Source: Polaromonas sp. UBA5171 (GTDB taxonomy: Bacteria > Pseudomonadota > Gammaproteobacteria > Burkholderiales > Burkholderiaceae_C). Taken from it: a stretch of DNA of 61,911 bases. Below, in pieces: positions 40,488 through 49,023 of the stretch (the stretch's first letter is position 1; every line of letters begins with the position of its first letter). Below the pieces are notes generated by a model. That model was not told where the DNA came from, searched no databases, and saw nothing but the letters and a program-made list of their open reading frames with translations. A program made the translations under genes and the position numbers. Location: NCBI GenBank assembly GCA_002413395.1, contig DHWX01000081.1, positions 1,076 to 62,986 of the forward strand, given 5' to 3'.

Positions 40488-40958
40488 ATGAGAATTCCAG
40501 CATCTTCCCCAATCGATCGCGTCCATAGAAGTTTCATGCCCCTCATGGCCCAGATCAACCGGCAGTGGCGGCGCGTCATCGACCGCAAATTGCAACCTCT
40601 CGGCTTGACAGAGGCAATGTGGTTACCGCTGCTGCATCTCGCCCGGGCTTCGCAACCGATGCGGCAAAAAGATCTTGCAGCCTCCCTTTCGCTGGACAGT
40701 TCCTCGGTGGTACGTCTGCTGGATGGGCTTGAGTCCGGCAAGCTGGTAGAACGATCGGAGGGCGCGGACCGGCGGGCAAAAACAATTCATCTGACCGCCC
40801 TCGGTAAAACCACGGTGAAACATGTTGAGGAACTGGTCAGCGAAGGCCGCGACGGTGTGTTTGCCTGCGTGCCGGAGCGCGAACTTGAAGAGGCCTTTCA
40901 TGTTCTCGAACGCCTCGCGCAATCCCTTGCTTCAATAGAGCAGAGCCCTGATCGATGA
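40488..40958 (+). CDS. MarR-family transcriptional regulator
   Basis: A 156-residue winged-helix regulator. The DNA-binding core is MRQKDLAASLSLDSSSVVRL, followed by LDGLESGKLVERSEGADRRAKTIHLT, the MarR wing with the DRR-K signature. N- and C-terminal helices form the dimer. It lies 34 bases upstream of an MFS efflux gene on the same strand and probably represses both through the dyad at 40438-40448. The inducer is unknown, likely a phenolic compound or drug. Confidence 0.9.
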   Translation: MRIPASSPIDRVHRSFMPLMAQINRQWRRVIDRKLQPLGLTEAMWLPLLHLARASQPMRQKDLAASLSLDSSSVVRLLDGLESGKLVERSEGADRRAKTIHLTALGKTTVKHVEELVSEGRDGVFACVPERELEEAFHVLERLAQSLASIEQSPDR

Positions 40959-40992
40959 GACCGCCCGCCGATGACCTGCAAAGGCATGCGTA

Positions 40993-42192
40993 ATGCCACG
41001 GTCGGCTTCGAAAGAAAAACCACCCCTCTGGCTGCTGGTGTTAATTACCATCAGTGGCACCCTGGCCATGCACATGTTTGTGCCGGCCTTGCCGGAGGCG
41101 GCCCGCACACTGGGTGCCAGCACGGCTGCCATGCAGATGACGATCAGCGTCTACATCCTCGGGCTCGCAGTCGGACAACTGGTCTATGGGCCGCTTTCCG
41201 ATGGCCTTGGACGGCGGCCCATGCTGATGCTGGGACTTGCCCTGTATACCGCGGCGGGACTTGCCGCTGCGCTAGCATCGAGCGTGCAAATCCTGGTCGC
41301 CGCGCGGCTGTTTCAGGCGCTGGGCGGTTGTGCCGGGCTGGCTCTGGGGCGTGCGATCGTGCGCGACAGGGCTCAGGCAGACGAGGCGGTAAGAGACCTT
41401 GCTTTGCTGAACCTCATGATGATGGTCGGGCCGGGGTTGGCACCCTTGCTGGGATCGGGGCTCACAGTGGCATTTGGCTGGCGTTCCATCTTCCTGCTGC
41501 TGGCCGCACTGGGTGGCGTCACGCTCCTGTTCACCTGGCGTCTGCTGCCAGAAACCAGTCGACCGACCGGGAACCTCAGCGTTGCGGCACTCGTGCGTGA
41601 TTACGCCTTGCTGCTGCGCTCGCCACGGTTCATGGGCTTTGCGTTGGGAGGTGGCTGTGCGACAACTTCCATTTATGCCTTTATCGCCGCGGCGCCGTTT
41701 ATCCTGTCCTCACAACTGCATCGCCCCCTGCACGAAGTCGGTTTGTATCTTGGTTTACTGATGGTGGGCATGGCGCTGGGGAATGCCCTCACGCGTCAGC
41801 TGATCCGCAGGGTGAGTATTGATCGTCTGCTGATTGCCGCAAACGTGGTGAGCATGGCAAGTGCCTTGGCCCTGCTGGTAGTCACACTCATCGGTGCATT
41901 GACGGTGGCTGATGTCATGGGCCCCATGTTTCTTTTTGCGCTGGGGGCAGGGGCCTCCAGTCCGGCAGCCTTGACGAAAGCGCTTGGCGTCGAGTCAAAA
42001 CTCATCGGCTCAGCGGCCGGCCTCTATGGGTTCACGCAAATGGCTGTGGGAGCACTTTGCACCTTCGCAGTCGGGATCGGCCAGAACCCGGCATTGGCCG
42101 CCGCCTGCGTCCTGGCAGTGGCCGCGGTTTCAGGACAACTCGGCTTTTGGTTTGCCTTGGGATGGGGGCAAAGCAGGGTACGCCTGACCTGA
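40993..42192 (+). CDS. MFS efflux transporter, Bcr/CflA type
   Basis: A 399-residue membrane protein with 12 hydrophobic helices. The motif A loop between helices 2 and 3 is GPLSDGLGRRPMLMLG, and MHMFVPALPEAARTLGAS is typical of the Bcr/CflA drug-resistance group. A second loop, NLMMMVGPGLAPLLGSGL, is the motif C-like antiporter region. It exports small toxic compounds with proton antiport. It is probably co-transcribed with the preceding MarR gene. Confidence 0.88.
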   Translation: MPRSASKEKPPLWLLVLITISGTLAMHMFVPALPEAARTLGASTAAMQMTISVYILGLAVGQLVYGPLSDGLGRRPMLMLGLALYTAAGLAAALASSVQILVAARLFQALGGCAGLALGRAIVRDRAQADEAVRDLALLNLMMMVGPGLAPLLGSGLTVAFGWRSIFLLLAALGGVTLLFTWRLLPETSRPTGNLSVAALVRDYALLLRSPRFMGFALGGGCATTSIYAFIAAAPFILSSQLHRPLHEVGLYLGLLMVGMALGNALTRQLIRRVSIDRLLIAANVVSMASALALLVVTLIGALTVADVMGPMFLFALGAGASSPAALTKALGVESKLIGSAAGLYGFTQMAVGALCTFAVGIGQNPALAAACVLAVAAVSGQLGFWFALGWGQSRVRLT

Positions 42193-42205
42193 TTCAATTT
42201 TTACT

Positions 42206-43159
42206 TCAAAGCGATATGTCGTTGTCACGCACCTGCCGTGTTACAGCACCGTCTTCGGCAAGACGCCCACCCGGCTTTCCGTTGACCACCAAAATACCCA
42301 CCGCGACAGTAGCCAAGGCGGCCAGCAAGCCCGGCGTCACGCTTTCACCAAGCCACACCGCCCCAAACAGCAGGGCAAACAGCGGCGTTAAAAAAACAAA
42401 CACCGAAATTTTCGTGGCCGGATAGTGCCCGAGCATCCACATCCAGGCCAGATAGCTGGCAAAAGCGCCGATCACCGTCTGCAGCAGGAGCGACGTGATG
42501 GCAAACGGACTGAAGCGCCAGACCCAGACCTCTCCCATCGCCAGGGAGAACGCCGGAAAGGCCAGTGCACTGACGGCCAGTTGGTAAAAAAGCAGTTTTT
42601 CCGCGGAGATTCTGGTCAGGCCAGATGAACGAATCACCACCGTGGTAAGCCCCCAAAACATCCCGGCCAACAACCCCAGCATGTCGCCACGCACAGTGGA
42701 AGCATGGTCGCCCGTGAAACCCTCGCGCAGGGCAAACACCACCGCCACAAAGGCCGCCAGCAAACCCACCCACTGCATGCCGCGCAACCGCTCGGCCCCA
42801 ACCCACAGGGGCACCAGCAGCGCCACCCAGAATGGCGAGGTGTACAAGAACACCGTCAGCCGCGATGCCGTGGTGTACTGCAGTCCGAGGTAAATGCAGG
42901 CAAATTCCCCGCCGAACAGCGCGCCCGCGAGCAGGCCCGCGCGCCACGAGCCGTCGCGCCTGAACAGGGGAATGCCCCGCCACGTGCACCACAACCACAA
43001 CAAAGCCGTGGCTCCCAGCAGGCGCAAGGAGGCCTGGAACATGGGCGAAATCTCGGCAATCGTTGCCTTGATCAGCACCTGCTGAAACCCCCAAAACAGG
43101 CAGCAAGCCAGAAGCAGGGAAATGGCAAGGCCGTCGAGGTGATTTTTGCGCGCGCTCAT
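42206..43159 (-). CDS. EamA-family (drug/metabolite) transporter
   Basis: A 317-residue membrane protein with ten hydrophobic helices in two EamA repeats (about 18-145 and 160-295). The first repeat starts LLLACCLFWGFQQVLIKA, the second MLGLLAGMFWGLTTVVIRSS. The substrate is unknown; the family includes exporters of amino acids and metabolites. I use the ATG of MSARKNHLDG with GAGGT just before it; a GTG seven codons upstream is possible. It is convergent with the MFS gene, 13 bases apart. Confidence 0.85.
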   Translation of the reverse strand: MSARKNHLDGLAISLLLACCLFWGFQQVLIKATIAEISPMFQASLRLLGATALLWLWCTWRGIPLFRRDGSWRAGLLAGALFGGEFACIYLGLQYTTASRLTVFLYTSPFWVALLVPLWVGAERLRGMQWVGLLAAFVAVVFALREGFTGDHASTVRGDMLGLLAGMFWGLTTVVIRSSGLTRISAEKLLFYQLAVSALAFPAFSLAMGEVWVWRFSPFAITSLLLQTVIGAFASYLAWMWMLGHYPATKISVFVFLTPLFALLFGAVWLGESVTPGLLAALATVAVGILVVNGKPGGRLAEDGAVTRQVRDNDISL

Positions 43160-43299
43160 ACCTCGATGGTAGCCGAGCACAGCGCCCTGTTCCGCGTAGC
43201 CGCACTGACTCCAGGTTGCTCTCCTCCAGCGACCTACAATTCAAGCCCCGATAAAAATTGACGGCCGCGCGTAGACCGTTCCAGCTGGAGAACCTTTCA

Positions 43300-45618
43300 A
43301 TGTCAACACCATCAACCGCGACGCCTGCCCAACACGAAGAAACCCGCGCCGAACTGCGCCGCGCTGCGCTTGAATACCACGAGTTTCCAACGCCCGGTAA
43401 AGTTGCCATCGCGGCGACCAAGCAGCTGCTCAACCAGCGCGATCTCTCCCTGGCCTATTCGCCCGGCGTGGCGGCGCCCTGCGAAGAAATTGTCAAGGAC
43501 CCGAACGCAGCGTTCAAATACACCAGCCGCGGCAACCTGGTTGCCGTCATCAGCAACGGCACCGCCGTGCTGGGGCTAGGTGACATCGGCCCACTGGCCT
43601 CCAAGCCGGTGATGGAAGGCAAGGGTGTCCTGTTCAAGAAATTCGCCGGCGTTGACGTGTTCGACATCGAAATCGACGAAAAAGACCCGGCTCGGCTGGT
43701 TGAGATCATCGCCGCGCTGGAGCCGACCTTCGGCGCCATCAACCTCGAAGACATCAAGGCCCCCGACTGCTTTTATGTGGAGCGCGAACTGCGCAAGCGG
43801 ATGAAAATTCCGGTGTTCCATGACGACCAGCATGGCACCGCCATTACAGTGGGTGCGGCAATCCTGAACGCCCTGAAAGTCGTCGGCAAGGATCTGAAAA
43901 AAGTCAAACTCGTGACCTCCGGCGCTGGCGCCGCGGCACTGGCCTGCCTCAAGCTGCTGGTCAAGCTCGGCATCCCGCACGAAAACATTTACGTCACCGA
44001 TCTGGCTGGAGTGGTCTATGAAGGCCGCACCGAACTGATGGACGAAGACAAGATCCAGTTTGCGCAAAAAACCTCGGCGCGCACGCTGGGCGAAATCATA
44101 GCCGGCGCTGACATCTTTCTGGGCCTTTCGGCCGGCGGCGTGCTCAAGCCAGAAATGGTCCGCAAGATGGCCGCCCGGCCCATTGTTTTTGCGCTCGCCA
44201 ACCCGACCCCGGAAATCACGCCGGAAGAAGTCAAAACGGTGCGTGATGACGCCATCATGGCGACCGGTCGCGCCGACTACCCAAACCAGGTCAACAACGT
44301 CCTGTGCTTCCCCTACATCTTTCGCGGCGCGCTGGATGCCGGCGCCTCCACCATCACCATTGAGATGGAAATTGCAGCGGTACACGCGATTGCCGAACTG
44401 GCCCAGGCCGAGCAGAGCGAAGTGGTGGCCGTTGCCTACGCAGGAGAAAAGCTGGCTTTCGGACCCGACTATCTGATCCCCAAGCCATTTGATCCGCGTC
44501 TCATGATGAAAATTGCGCCAGCGGTTGCCCAGGCGGCGGCCGACAGCGGCGTGGCCCTGCGACCGATTAAGGACATGCAGGCTTACTGTGAGCGGCTGCA
44601 GAGTTTTGTCTATGCCTCAGGCATCGTCATGAAACCGATTTTTTCGGCGGCCAAATTGGCGACCCGTAAGCGCGTGGCCTATGCCGAGGGCGAAGAAGAG
44701 CGCGTGCTGCGCGCCTGCCAGATCGTGGTCGATGAGGAACTGGCGCGCCCAACCCTGATTGGTCGCCCCACCGTCATTGCCAAGCGCATTGAAAATTTTG
44801 GTTTGCGGCTGCGCGAGGAGCTCGACTACGACGTGGTGAACGTCGAGCAAGATCGCCGCTACCGCGACTTCTGGCAAACTTACCACCGCATGACGGAACG
44901 CCGCGGCGTCACCGTGCAAATGGCCAAGATTGAAATGCGTCGCCGCCTCACGCTGATTGGCGGCATGCTGCTGCACAAGGGTGATGTGGATGGTCTGATT
45001 TGCGGCACCTGGGGCACCACTGCGCACCACCTGGACTATCTGGACCAGGTGATTGGCAAGCGCGAAGGCGTCCACACCTACGCCTGCATGAACGGCCTGC
45101 TGTTGCCCGACCGCCAGGTGTTCCTGGTCGACACCCATGTCAATTACGATCCCACCGCCGAGCAACTGGCTGAGATCACCACCATGGCCGCCGAAGAAAT
45201 GATGCGCTTCGGCATCAAGCCCAAAGCAGCCTTGCTGTCGCATTCCAACTTTGGCTCGTCCAGCCAGCCCAGCGCCCTGAAGATGCGCCACACGCTGGCC
45301 TTGCTGCGGGACAAAGCCCCCTGGCTCGACGTCGAAGGCGAAATGCACGGCGACATGGCGCTCGACGTCAAGGCCCGAGCAGTCATCATGCCCCATAGCA
45401 CGCTGGCCGGCGAAGCCAACCTGCTGGTGTTTCCCAACATTGATGCGGCCAATATTTCGTACAACCTGCTCAAAACCGCCGCGGGTGGCAACATCGCCAT
45501 TGGCCCCGTGCTACTGGGAGCCGACAAACCCGTGCATATTCTCACGGCCACCGCCACCGTCCGCCGCATTGTCAACATGACAGCGCTGACCGTTGCAGAT
45601 GCCAACGCGGTTCGATAA
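43300..45618 (+). CDS. maeB: NADP-dependent malic enzyme, MaeB type
   Basis: A 772-residue two-domain protein. The N-terminal malic enzyme part (about 1-430) has SLAYSPGVAAPCEEI, EDIKAPDCFYVERELRKRM, VFHDDQHGTAI and a Rossmann region TSGAGAAALACLKLLV. The C-terminal part (about 440-770) resembles phosphotransacetylase but is regulatory in MaeB. It decarboxylates malate to pyruvate with NADP+, linking the TCA cycle with acetyl-CoA and NADPH supply. GGAG lies nine bases before the ATG used. Length is normal. Confidence 0.95.
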   Translation: MSTPSTATPAQHEETRAELRRAALEYHEFPTPGKVAIAATKQLLNQRDLSLAYSPGVAAPCEEIVKDPNAAFKYTSRGNLVAVISNGTAVLGLGDIGPLASKPVMEGKGVLFKKFAGVDVFDIEIDEKDPARLVEIIAALEPTFGAINLEDIKAPDCFYVERELRKRMKIPVFHDDQHGTAITVGAAILNALKVVGKDLKKVKLVTSGAGAAALACLKLLVKLGIPHENIYVTDLAGVVYEGRTELMDEDKIQFAQKTSARTLGEIIAGADIFLGLSAGGVLKPEMVRKMAARPIVFALANPTPEITPEEVKTVRDDAIMATGRADYPNQVNNVLCFPYIFRGALDAGASTITIEMEIAAVHAIAELAQAEQSEVVAVAYAGEKLAFGPDYLIPKPFDPRLMMKIAPAVAQAAADSGVALRPIKDMQAYCERLQSFVYASGIVMKPIFSAAKLATRKRVAYAEGEEERVLRACQIVVDEELARPTLIGRPTVIAKRIENFGLRLREELDYDVVNVEQDRRYRDFWQTYHRMTERRGVTVQMAKIEMRRRLTLIGGMLLHKGDVDGLICGTWGTTAHHLDYLDQVIGKREGVHTYACMNGLLLPDRQVFLVDTHVNYDPTAEQLAEITTMAAEEMMRFGIKPKAALLSHSNFGSSSQPSALKMRHTLALLRDKAPWLDVEGEMHGDMALDVKARAVIMPHSTLAGEANLLVFPNIDAANISYNLLKTAAGGNIAIGPVLLGADKPVHILTATATVRRIVNMTALTVADANAVR

Positions 45619-45742
45619 GTTAATCTTAGATAGCTAGCACTAACTTATAAAAAATTTAATACCCTCTATTTGGTGCCTTCTTTTTCAGCAAACACTTGCG
45701 TTTTCCGCCCGCATACGGCAAACTACCCCTCTTGAAATTTAA

Positions 45743-45773
45743 GGGTTAACCCGAAACATCGGCAGGTTAACCC
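45743..45773 (+). promoter_or_regulatory. Twin palindromes upstream of the RNase gene
   Basis: GGGTTAACCC (45743-45752) and GGTTAACC (45765-45772, extended as AGGTTAACCCT) are two palindromes with centres 21 bases apart, about two turns of helix. They end 24 bases before the RNase ATG and look like paired operator half-sites for one regulator. Confidence 0.5.
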
Positions 45774-45796
45774 TGAATTCAGGAAAGGTATTTTTC

Positions 45797-46213
45797 ATGT
45801 TGTGCAAAGGATGGGAGCTTCGGCGCACCGCAATTACGGTTGTGCTGCTGGTCTTGTCGGCCAGTTCTGGCGGGTTATTTCCCAGCGTGGTACAGGCCAA
45901 AGAACCAGCGTATCTGGTTTCGGCCGACACGATTGCAATCGCTCAATTGCCACCGCAAGGGCGCAGCATGATAGGGCTGATATACCAGGGCGGGCCGTTC
46001 CGGCATGAAAAAGACGGCGTGGTGTTTGGCAACCGGGAACGAATACTTCCCGCCAAATACCGTGGCTATTACCGTGAATATACCGTCAGAACGCCCGGCG
46101 ATCGCAGCCGGGGGGCCCGGCGCATTATTTGTGGCGGCTTGAGACCCGCAACGCCTGATGCTTGCTATTACAGCGCCGATCACTATGCGAGTTTTCGCAG
46201 GATTGTTCAGTAA
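45797..46213 (+). CDS. Secreted guanyl-specific ribonuclease (RNase Sa/barnase family)
   Basis: A 138-residue protein. Residues 1 to about 34 are a signal peptide (RR, hydrophobic core TAITVVLLVL, cleavage after VVQA). The mature domain matches RNase Sa strongly: IYQGGPFRHEKDGVVFGNRE, then YYREYTVRTPG with catalytic Glu94, RGARRI with the catalytic arginine, and SADHYASF with His129. It cleaves RNA 3' of guanosine. AGGAAAGG lies upstream of the ATG. It is followed 62 bases later by a barstar-like inhibitor gene, so the two form a toxin-immunity pair. Confidence 0.92.
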   Translation: MLCKGWELRRTAITVVLLVLSASSGGLFPSVVQAKEPAYLVSADTIAIAQLPPQGRSMIGLIYQGGPFRHEKDGVVFGNRERILPAKYRGYYREYTVRTPGDRSRGARRIICGGLRPATPDACYYSADHYASFRRIVQ

Positions 46214-46275
46214 ATTGAAGCAGGGTGATTATTTTGAATTTTGACTTCATTGACTTAAGAGAAAGAGATGCGGAG

Positions 46276-46749
46276 ATGGATACACCACTTCGTAAGGACC
46301 ACGAAACGCCATTGCGCAAGCATGACGAGACGCTCCTTCGCAAAAATGACGAAATACCGTTGCGTGGCGTGCGGCCCAATATCGTGCAGTCCATACGCGC
46401 TTTCCGCGTGCAGGATTTGCAGGACGCCGCCACGCAACTGAACCAGCATTTCCTGTATGCCAACCTGAGCAGCGCCCAGAGCAAGCAGGAGCTACTGGAC
46501 ATGATCGCGGCGCAATACACCTTCCCGGCACATTTCGGCAAGAACTTTGACGCCCTTTATGACTGCATGACCGACCTGGTGCACAAATCAGGTCCGCAGC
46601 CGGGCTTTATCGTCGTGCTTGAGCAGATTCCGGCCCATGCCAAGTTTGACAAAGAAGCCAGAGAGCAACTGCTCGACATCTTCAGAGATGCCGCAGACTA
46701 CTGGGCGGATCGCAAGGTCCCGTTCAGATGCTTCTATTCTTTTCTGTAG
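46276..46749 (+). CDS. Barstar-family ribonuclease inhibitor with N-terminal repeats
   Basis: A 157-residue protein from the ATG at 46276; an in-frame GTG at 46225 would add 17 residues. The barstar domain covers about 45-157: KQELLDMIAAQYTFPAHFGK, then NFDALYDCMTDLV, the family signature, and GFIVVLEQIP. It should bind and block the RNase encoded just upstream inside the cell. Before the domain lie four eight-residue units of the type (D/H)ETPLRK(H/N), a charged repetitive linker that I have not seen in barstars. Confidence 0.85.
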   Translation: MDTPLRKDHETPLRKHDETLLRKNDEIPLRGVRPNIVQSIRAFRVQDLQDAATQLNQHFLYANLSSAQSKQELLDMIAAQYTFPAHFGKNFDALYDCMTDLVHKSGPQPGFIVVLEQIPAHAKFDKEAREQLLDIFRDAADYWADRKVPFRCFYSFL

Positions 46750-46971
46750 CCCGCTCCCCAGACATTGGCCAAGGGGATCGGGCGAATCAGGCCCCGCAAA
46801 TCATTGCAGAAGGTGAAGAACCCATGCCTACCGATAAACTGCTTGACGTCTCGCCGCTAGCGCTGCGCATGAGCAGCCCGTTCAACGCCGCCTACTGGCT
46901 CGCAGCCGCCTGAAGGCAACGCTTCACACTCATGTCAGGCCAAGCAGGGGGGCGAGTGATCCGCGCACCCC

Positions 46972-47345
46972 TTAAAACGGCCGAGCACCCATCAACACGC
47001 CGTGCGCCCAGAACGCAAACACGGCCCACACCTTGACCCCCCCCACCCCATTGGGTGGTGCAAGCGCGCCTTGACCGCATTGCGCGGCACATAGGCGGCC
47101 GCCAGCAAAATGAAAGCAACCAGCATCAGCATCGCCACTGGCGGCAACCACAGCACCACCGGCGGCTGCCGTGCCAGGCCGAAGCCCCATCCCAGCAACA
47201 CAAAGCCCACGATGGACAGCAGCGCATACAGCCCTTTCCAGGGGCCCACGCCCAGCCGCCCGACCATGGCCATGCACCAGCCATCGGCCACGATGCGCGT
47301 GGAGTGCACACCCAGAAAAAGTGGCTTGATTATGATGTGGCGCCT
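46972..47345 (-). pseudogene. NnrU-family membrane protein remnant
   Basis: The minus strand reads FLGVHSTRIVADGW, then RLGVGPWKGLYALLSIVGF, AYVPRNAVKARLHHPM and, after a frameshift at a run of eight G (47038-47046 region), VKVWAVFAFWAHGVLMG. All are NnrU (NO-response associated membrane protein) segments. The normal hydrophobic start and the C-terminal third are missing. It is a decayed gene. Confidence 0.6.
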
Positions 47346-47470
47346 TGCGCAAGGGCTGCAGGCCCTTATTTGCTTCATCGCGGCCGAGTCTTGCCTGCCG
47401 ACGCCCCGCAAACAGCTAAAGCCTTGCGTAGTTTGAGGAGTCGGAGCTAGAGCCACTTTTAGCGCCGAGA

Positions 47471-48304
47471 CTAACCAAAACTAGCTCTGTAGGTCACTGG
47501 GTCCAATCGGCAGTGTTGGTCGAGCGCACCGGGAAGGTCGAAAAGGCGCGGGGTCTTTCTAAAGTCGAACAGACGGTAAAGGTGAAACTGATCTTTTGCA
47601 CCTTGGGAGAGGGCGAACTCACCTCGGGAAACGAAAAATGGTGTATCTCGACCAAATGTCGTTGTTTTAACTTCGATAAGGCGTTCCTTGCCATTGGATT
47701 CAAATGATAAAACGTCGTAGCCAAGACCATCTCCTTTGGATTGGGACACATGATCAACTTTGTCTGCAAGTCGATGTTGGCCCAATTCGATAAGACGCCA
47801 ATGCTCGAATTGAACAACAAACTCCTCACCGGCCAAGCCCAGTGACCGATTCTGGGCTTCGCGTTCAAGATAGTCGCGTTTTACGGCTCTGAAAAACAAG
47901 GGATTTGCTGACTCAGTTATCTTGTGCTGCCTCTTGGGCGCATCTGACTTAACATTTTTGAAGTCGGTTTGGACTGGTGCAACTGCCGGTTGATGCACAG
48001 CGGCAAGGGCGGCTTGATCGAGAGTCGTCTTGCCGCGAACCTGCTCCTCCGCGACTATTCCCAAAAGCGTTTGATAGTTTGATCGGGGTTGATAACCGCG
48101 AATGTAGGGAAATCCAAGGTCAATCATCGCCGCGCTGATATTGCTGTGCTTGAACTCTATGGAGGAATCAGAGCGATCATCCAGCTTTCCCTGCAACCGC
48201 CGCCGATGCTCTGTCTTGTTGTAACTCTGTCCCGCAAGCTCCAACGTTAACATTTGCAGATAGTCCGCAACGATGGCCTCAACCTCTTCACGCGACCAAT
48301 CCAT
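47471..48304 (-). CDS. DUF3883-domain protein, putative PD-(D/E)xK nuclease
   Basis: A 277-residue protein. The C-terminal third carries GDGLGYDVLSFESNGKERL, then IEVKTTTFGRDTPFFVSRGE, the DUF3883 signature, which has the D-(x)n-E-x-K pattern of restriction-like nucleases. The N-terminal part is helical (WSREEVEAIVADYLQML) and of unknown role. DUF3883 domains are often found in restriction and phage-defence proteins. The ATG at 48304 has AGGGG six bases upstream. It is more AT-rich than its neighbours and stands next to the decayed NnrU gene, so it is probably acquired. Confidence 0.82.
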   Translation of the reverse strand: MDWSREEVEAIVADYLQMLTLELAGQSYNKTEHRRRLQGKLDDRSDSSIEFKHSNISAAMIDLGFPYIRGYQPRSNYQTLLGIVAEEQVRGKTTLDQAALAAVHQPAVAPVQTDFKNVKSDAPKRQHKITESANPLFFRAVKRDYLEREAQNRSLGLAGEEFVVQFEHWRLIELGQHRLADKVDHVSQSKGDGLGYDVLSFESNGKERLIEVKTTTFGRDTPFFVSRGEFALSQGAKDQFHLYRLFDFRKTPRLFDLPGALDQHCRLDPVTYRASFG

Positions 48305-48420
48305 CAAATCCCCTGAAAGTTTTTATCGACTTGCAATGTAGGTATCTTATGGCTTGTTGAAACGACGCACGAATCCAGCCAGCGCTACACTCGATCAAAG
48401 CATTTTTGGAAAGAAGTTCA

Positions 48421-49014
48421 ATGGGCCAAGAAGATCGAGATTGGTGGAGGGAGGCTCAAAAAGAGCGCGCCAGAAAAGAAAATCGATCAAATATTCGGAG
48501 CCCAGAAAAAATGAGGGCACCCGCCGCGCTTCCCACCAGCCTCAAATGGGGGCCACTTGCAATTATGGTCTTCTGGATTGCAGTCATGGGTTTGCTCTAT
48601 GCAGTTATGACGCAATACTTGAAACCCAAGCCGGTCTTAGTGTCCGCATCAGGTAGTCTGGTGATTCCCAGAACAAGGGACGGCCATTTTTATGCATCCG
48701 GCACGGTGAACGGAAAACCTGTCAATTTCCTGGTGGATACGGGCGCTTCGCTCGTGACCGTCAGTGAACAATTCGCGCGCAGCGCTGGGTTTTCAGCGGG
48801 TGTACCGACGACGTTCCAGACTGCAAATGGAGCTTTGCCAGGGCGAATCGTGTCCGACATTCCCATCACGCTAGGGCCAATGAATGTGTCTGGTATGAAG
48901 GTCGGCGTCGGCCTTGCAGGAGCGGAAGTTGGCGACGCTTTACTGGGACAGAGTTTCCTGTCCAAATTCGAAATCGTTTTGTCTCGCGACCAAATGACGC
49001 TTAGACAAAGATAA
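48421..49014 (+). CDS. Membrane-anchored retropepsin-like aspartic protease (TIGR02281 type)
   Basis: A 197-residue protein: a charged N-terminus, a single membrane helix at about 43-63 (WGPLAIMVFWIAVMGLLYAV), and a periplasmic retropepsin-like domain with NFLVDTGASLVTVSE (catalytic Asp106-Thr-Gly) and a later ALLGQSFLSKFEI flap region. Such clan AA proteases would be active as dimers. The substrate is unknown. I start at the ATG of MGQEDRDWW; five codons upstream are also open. Confidence 0.87.
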   Translation: MGQEDRDWWREAQKERARKENRSNIRSPEKMRAPAALPTSLKWGPLAIMVFWIAVMGLLYAVMTQYLKPKPVLVSASGSLVIPRTRDGHFYASGTVNGKPVNFLVDTGASLVTVSEQFARSAGFSAGVPTTFQTANGALPGRIVSDIPITLGPMNVSGMKVGVGLAGAEVGDALLGQSFLSKFEIVLSRDQMTLRQR

Positions 49015-49023
49015 CCATCCAAC

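Noticed and set aside
46824..46913. A 29-codon open frame with a purine-rich upstream sequence after the barstar gene (MPTDKLLDVSPLALRMSSP...)
   Set aside because: Too short to judge, no homologue recalled. It may be the start of a lost gene, but there is no further support.
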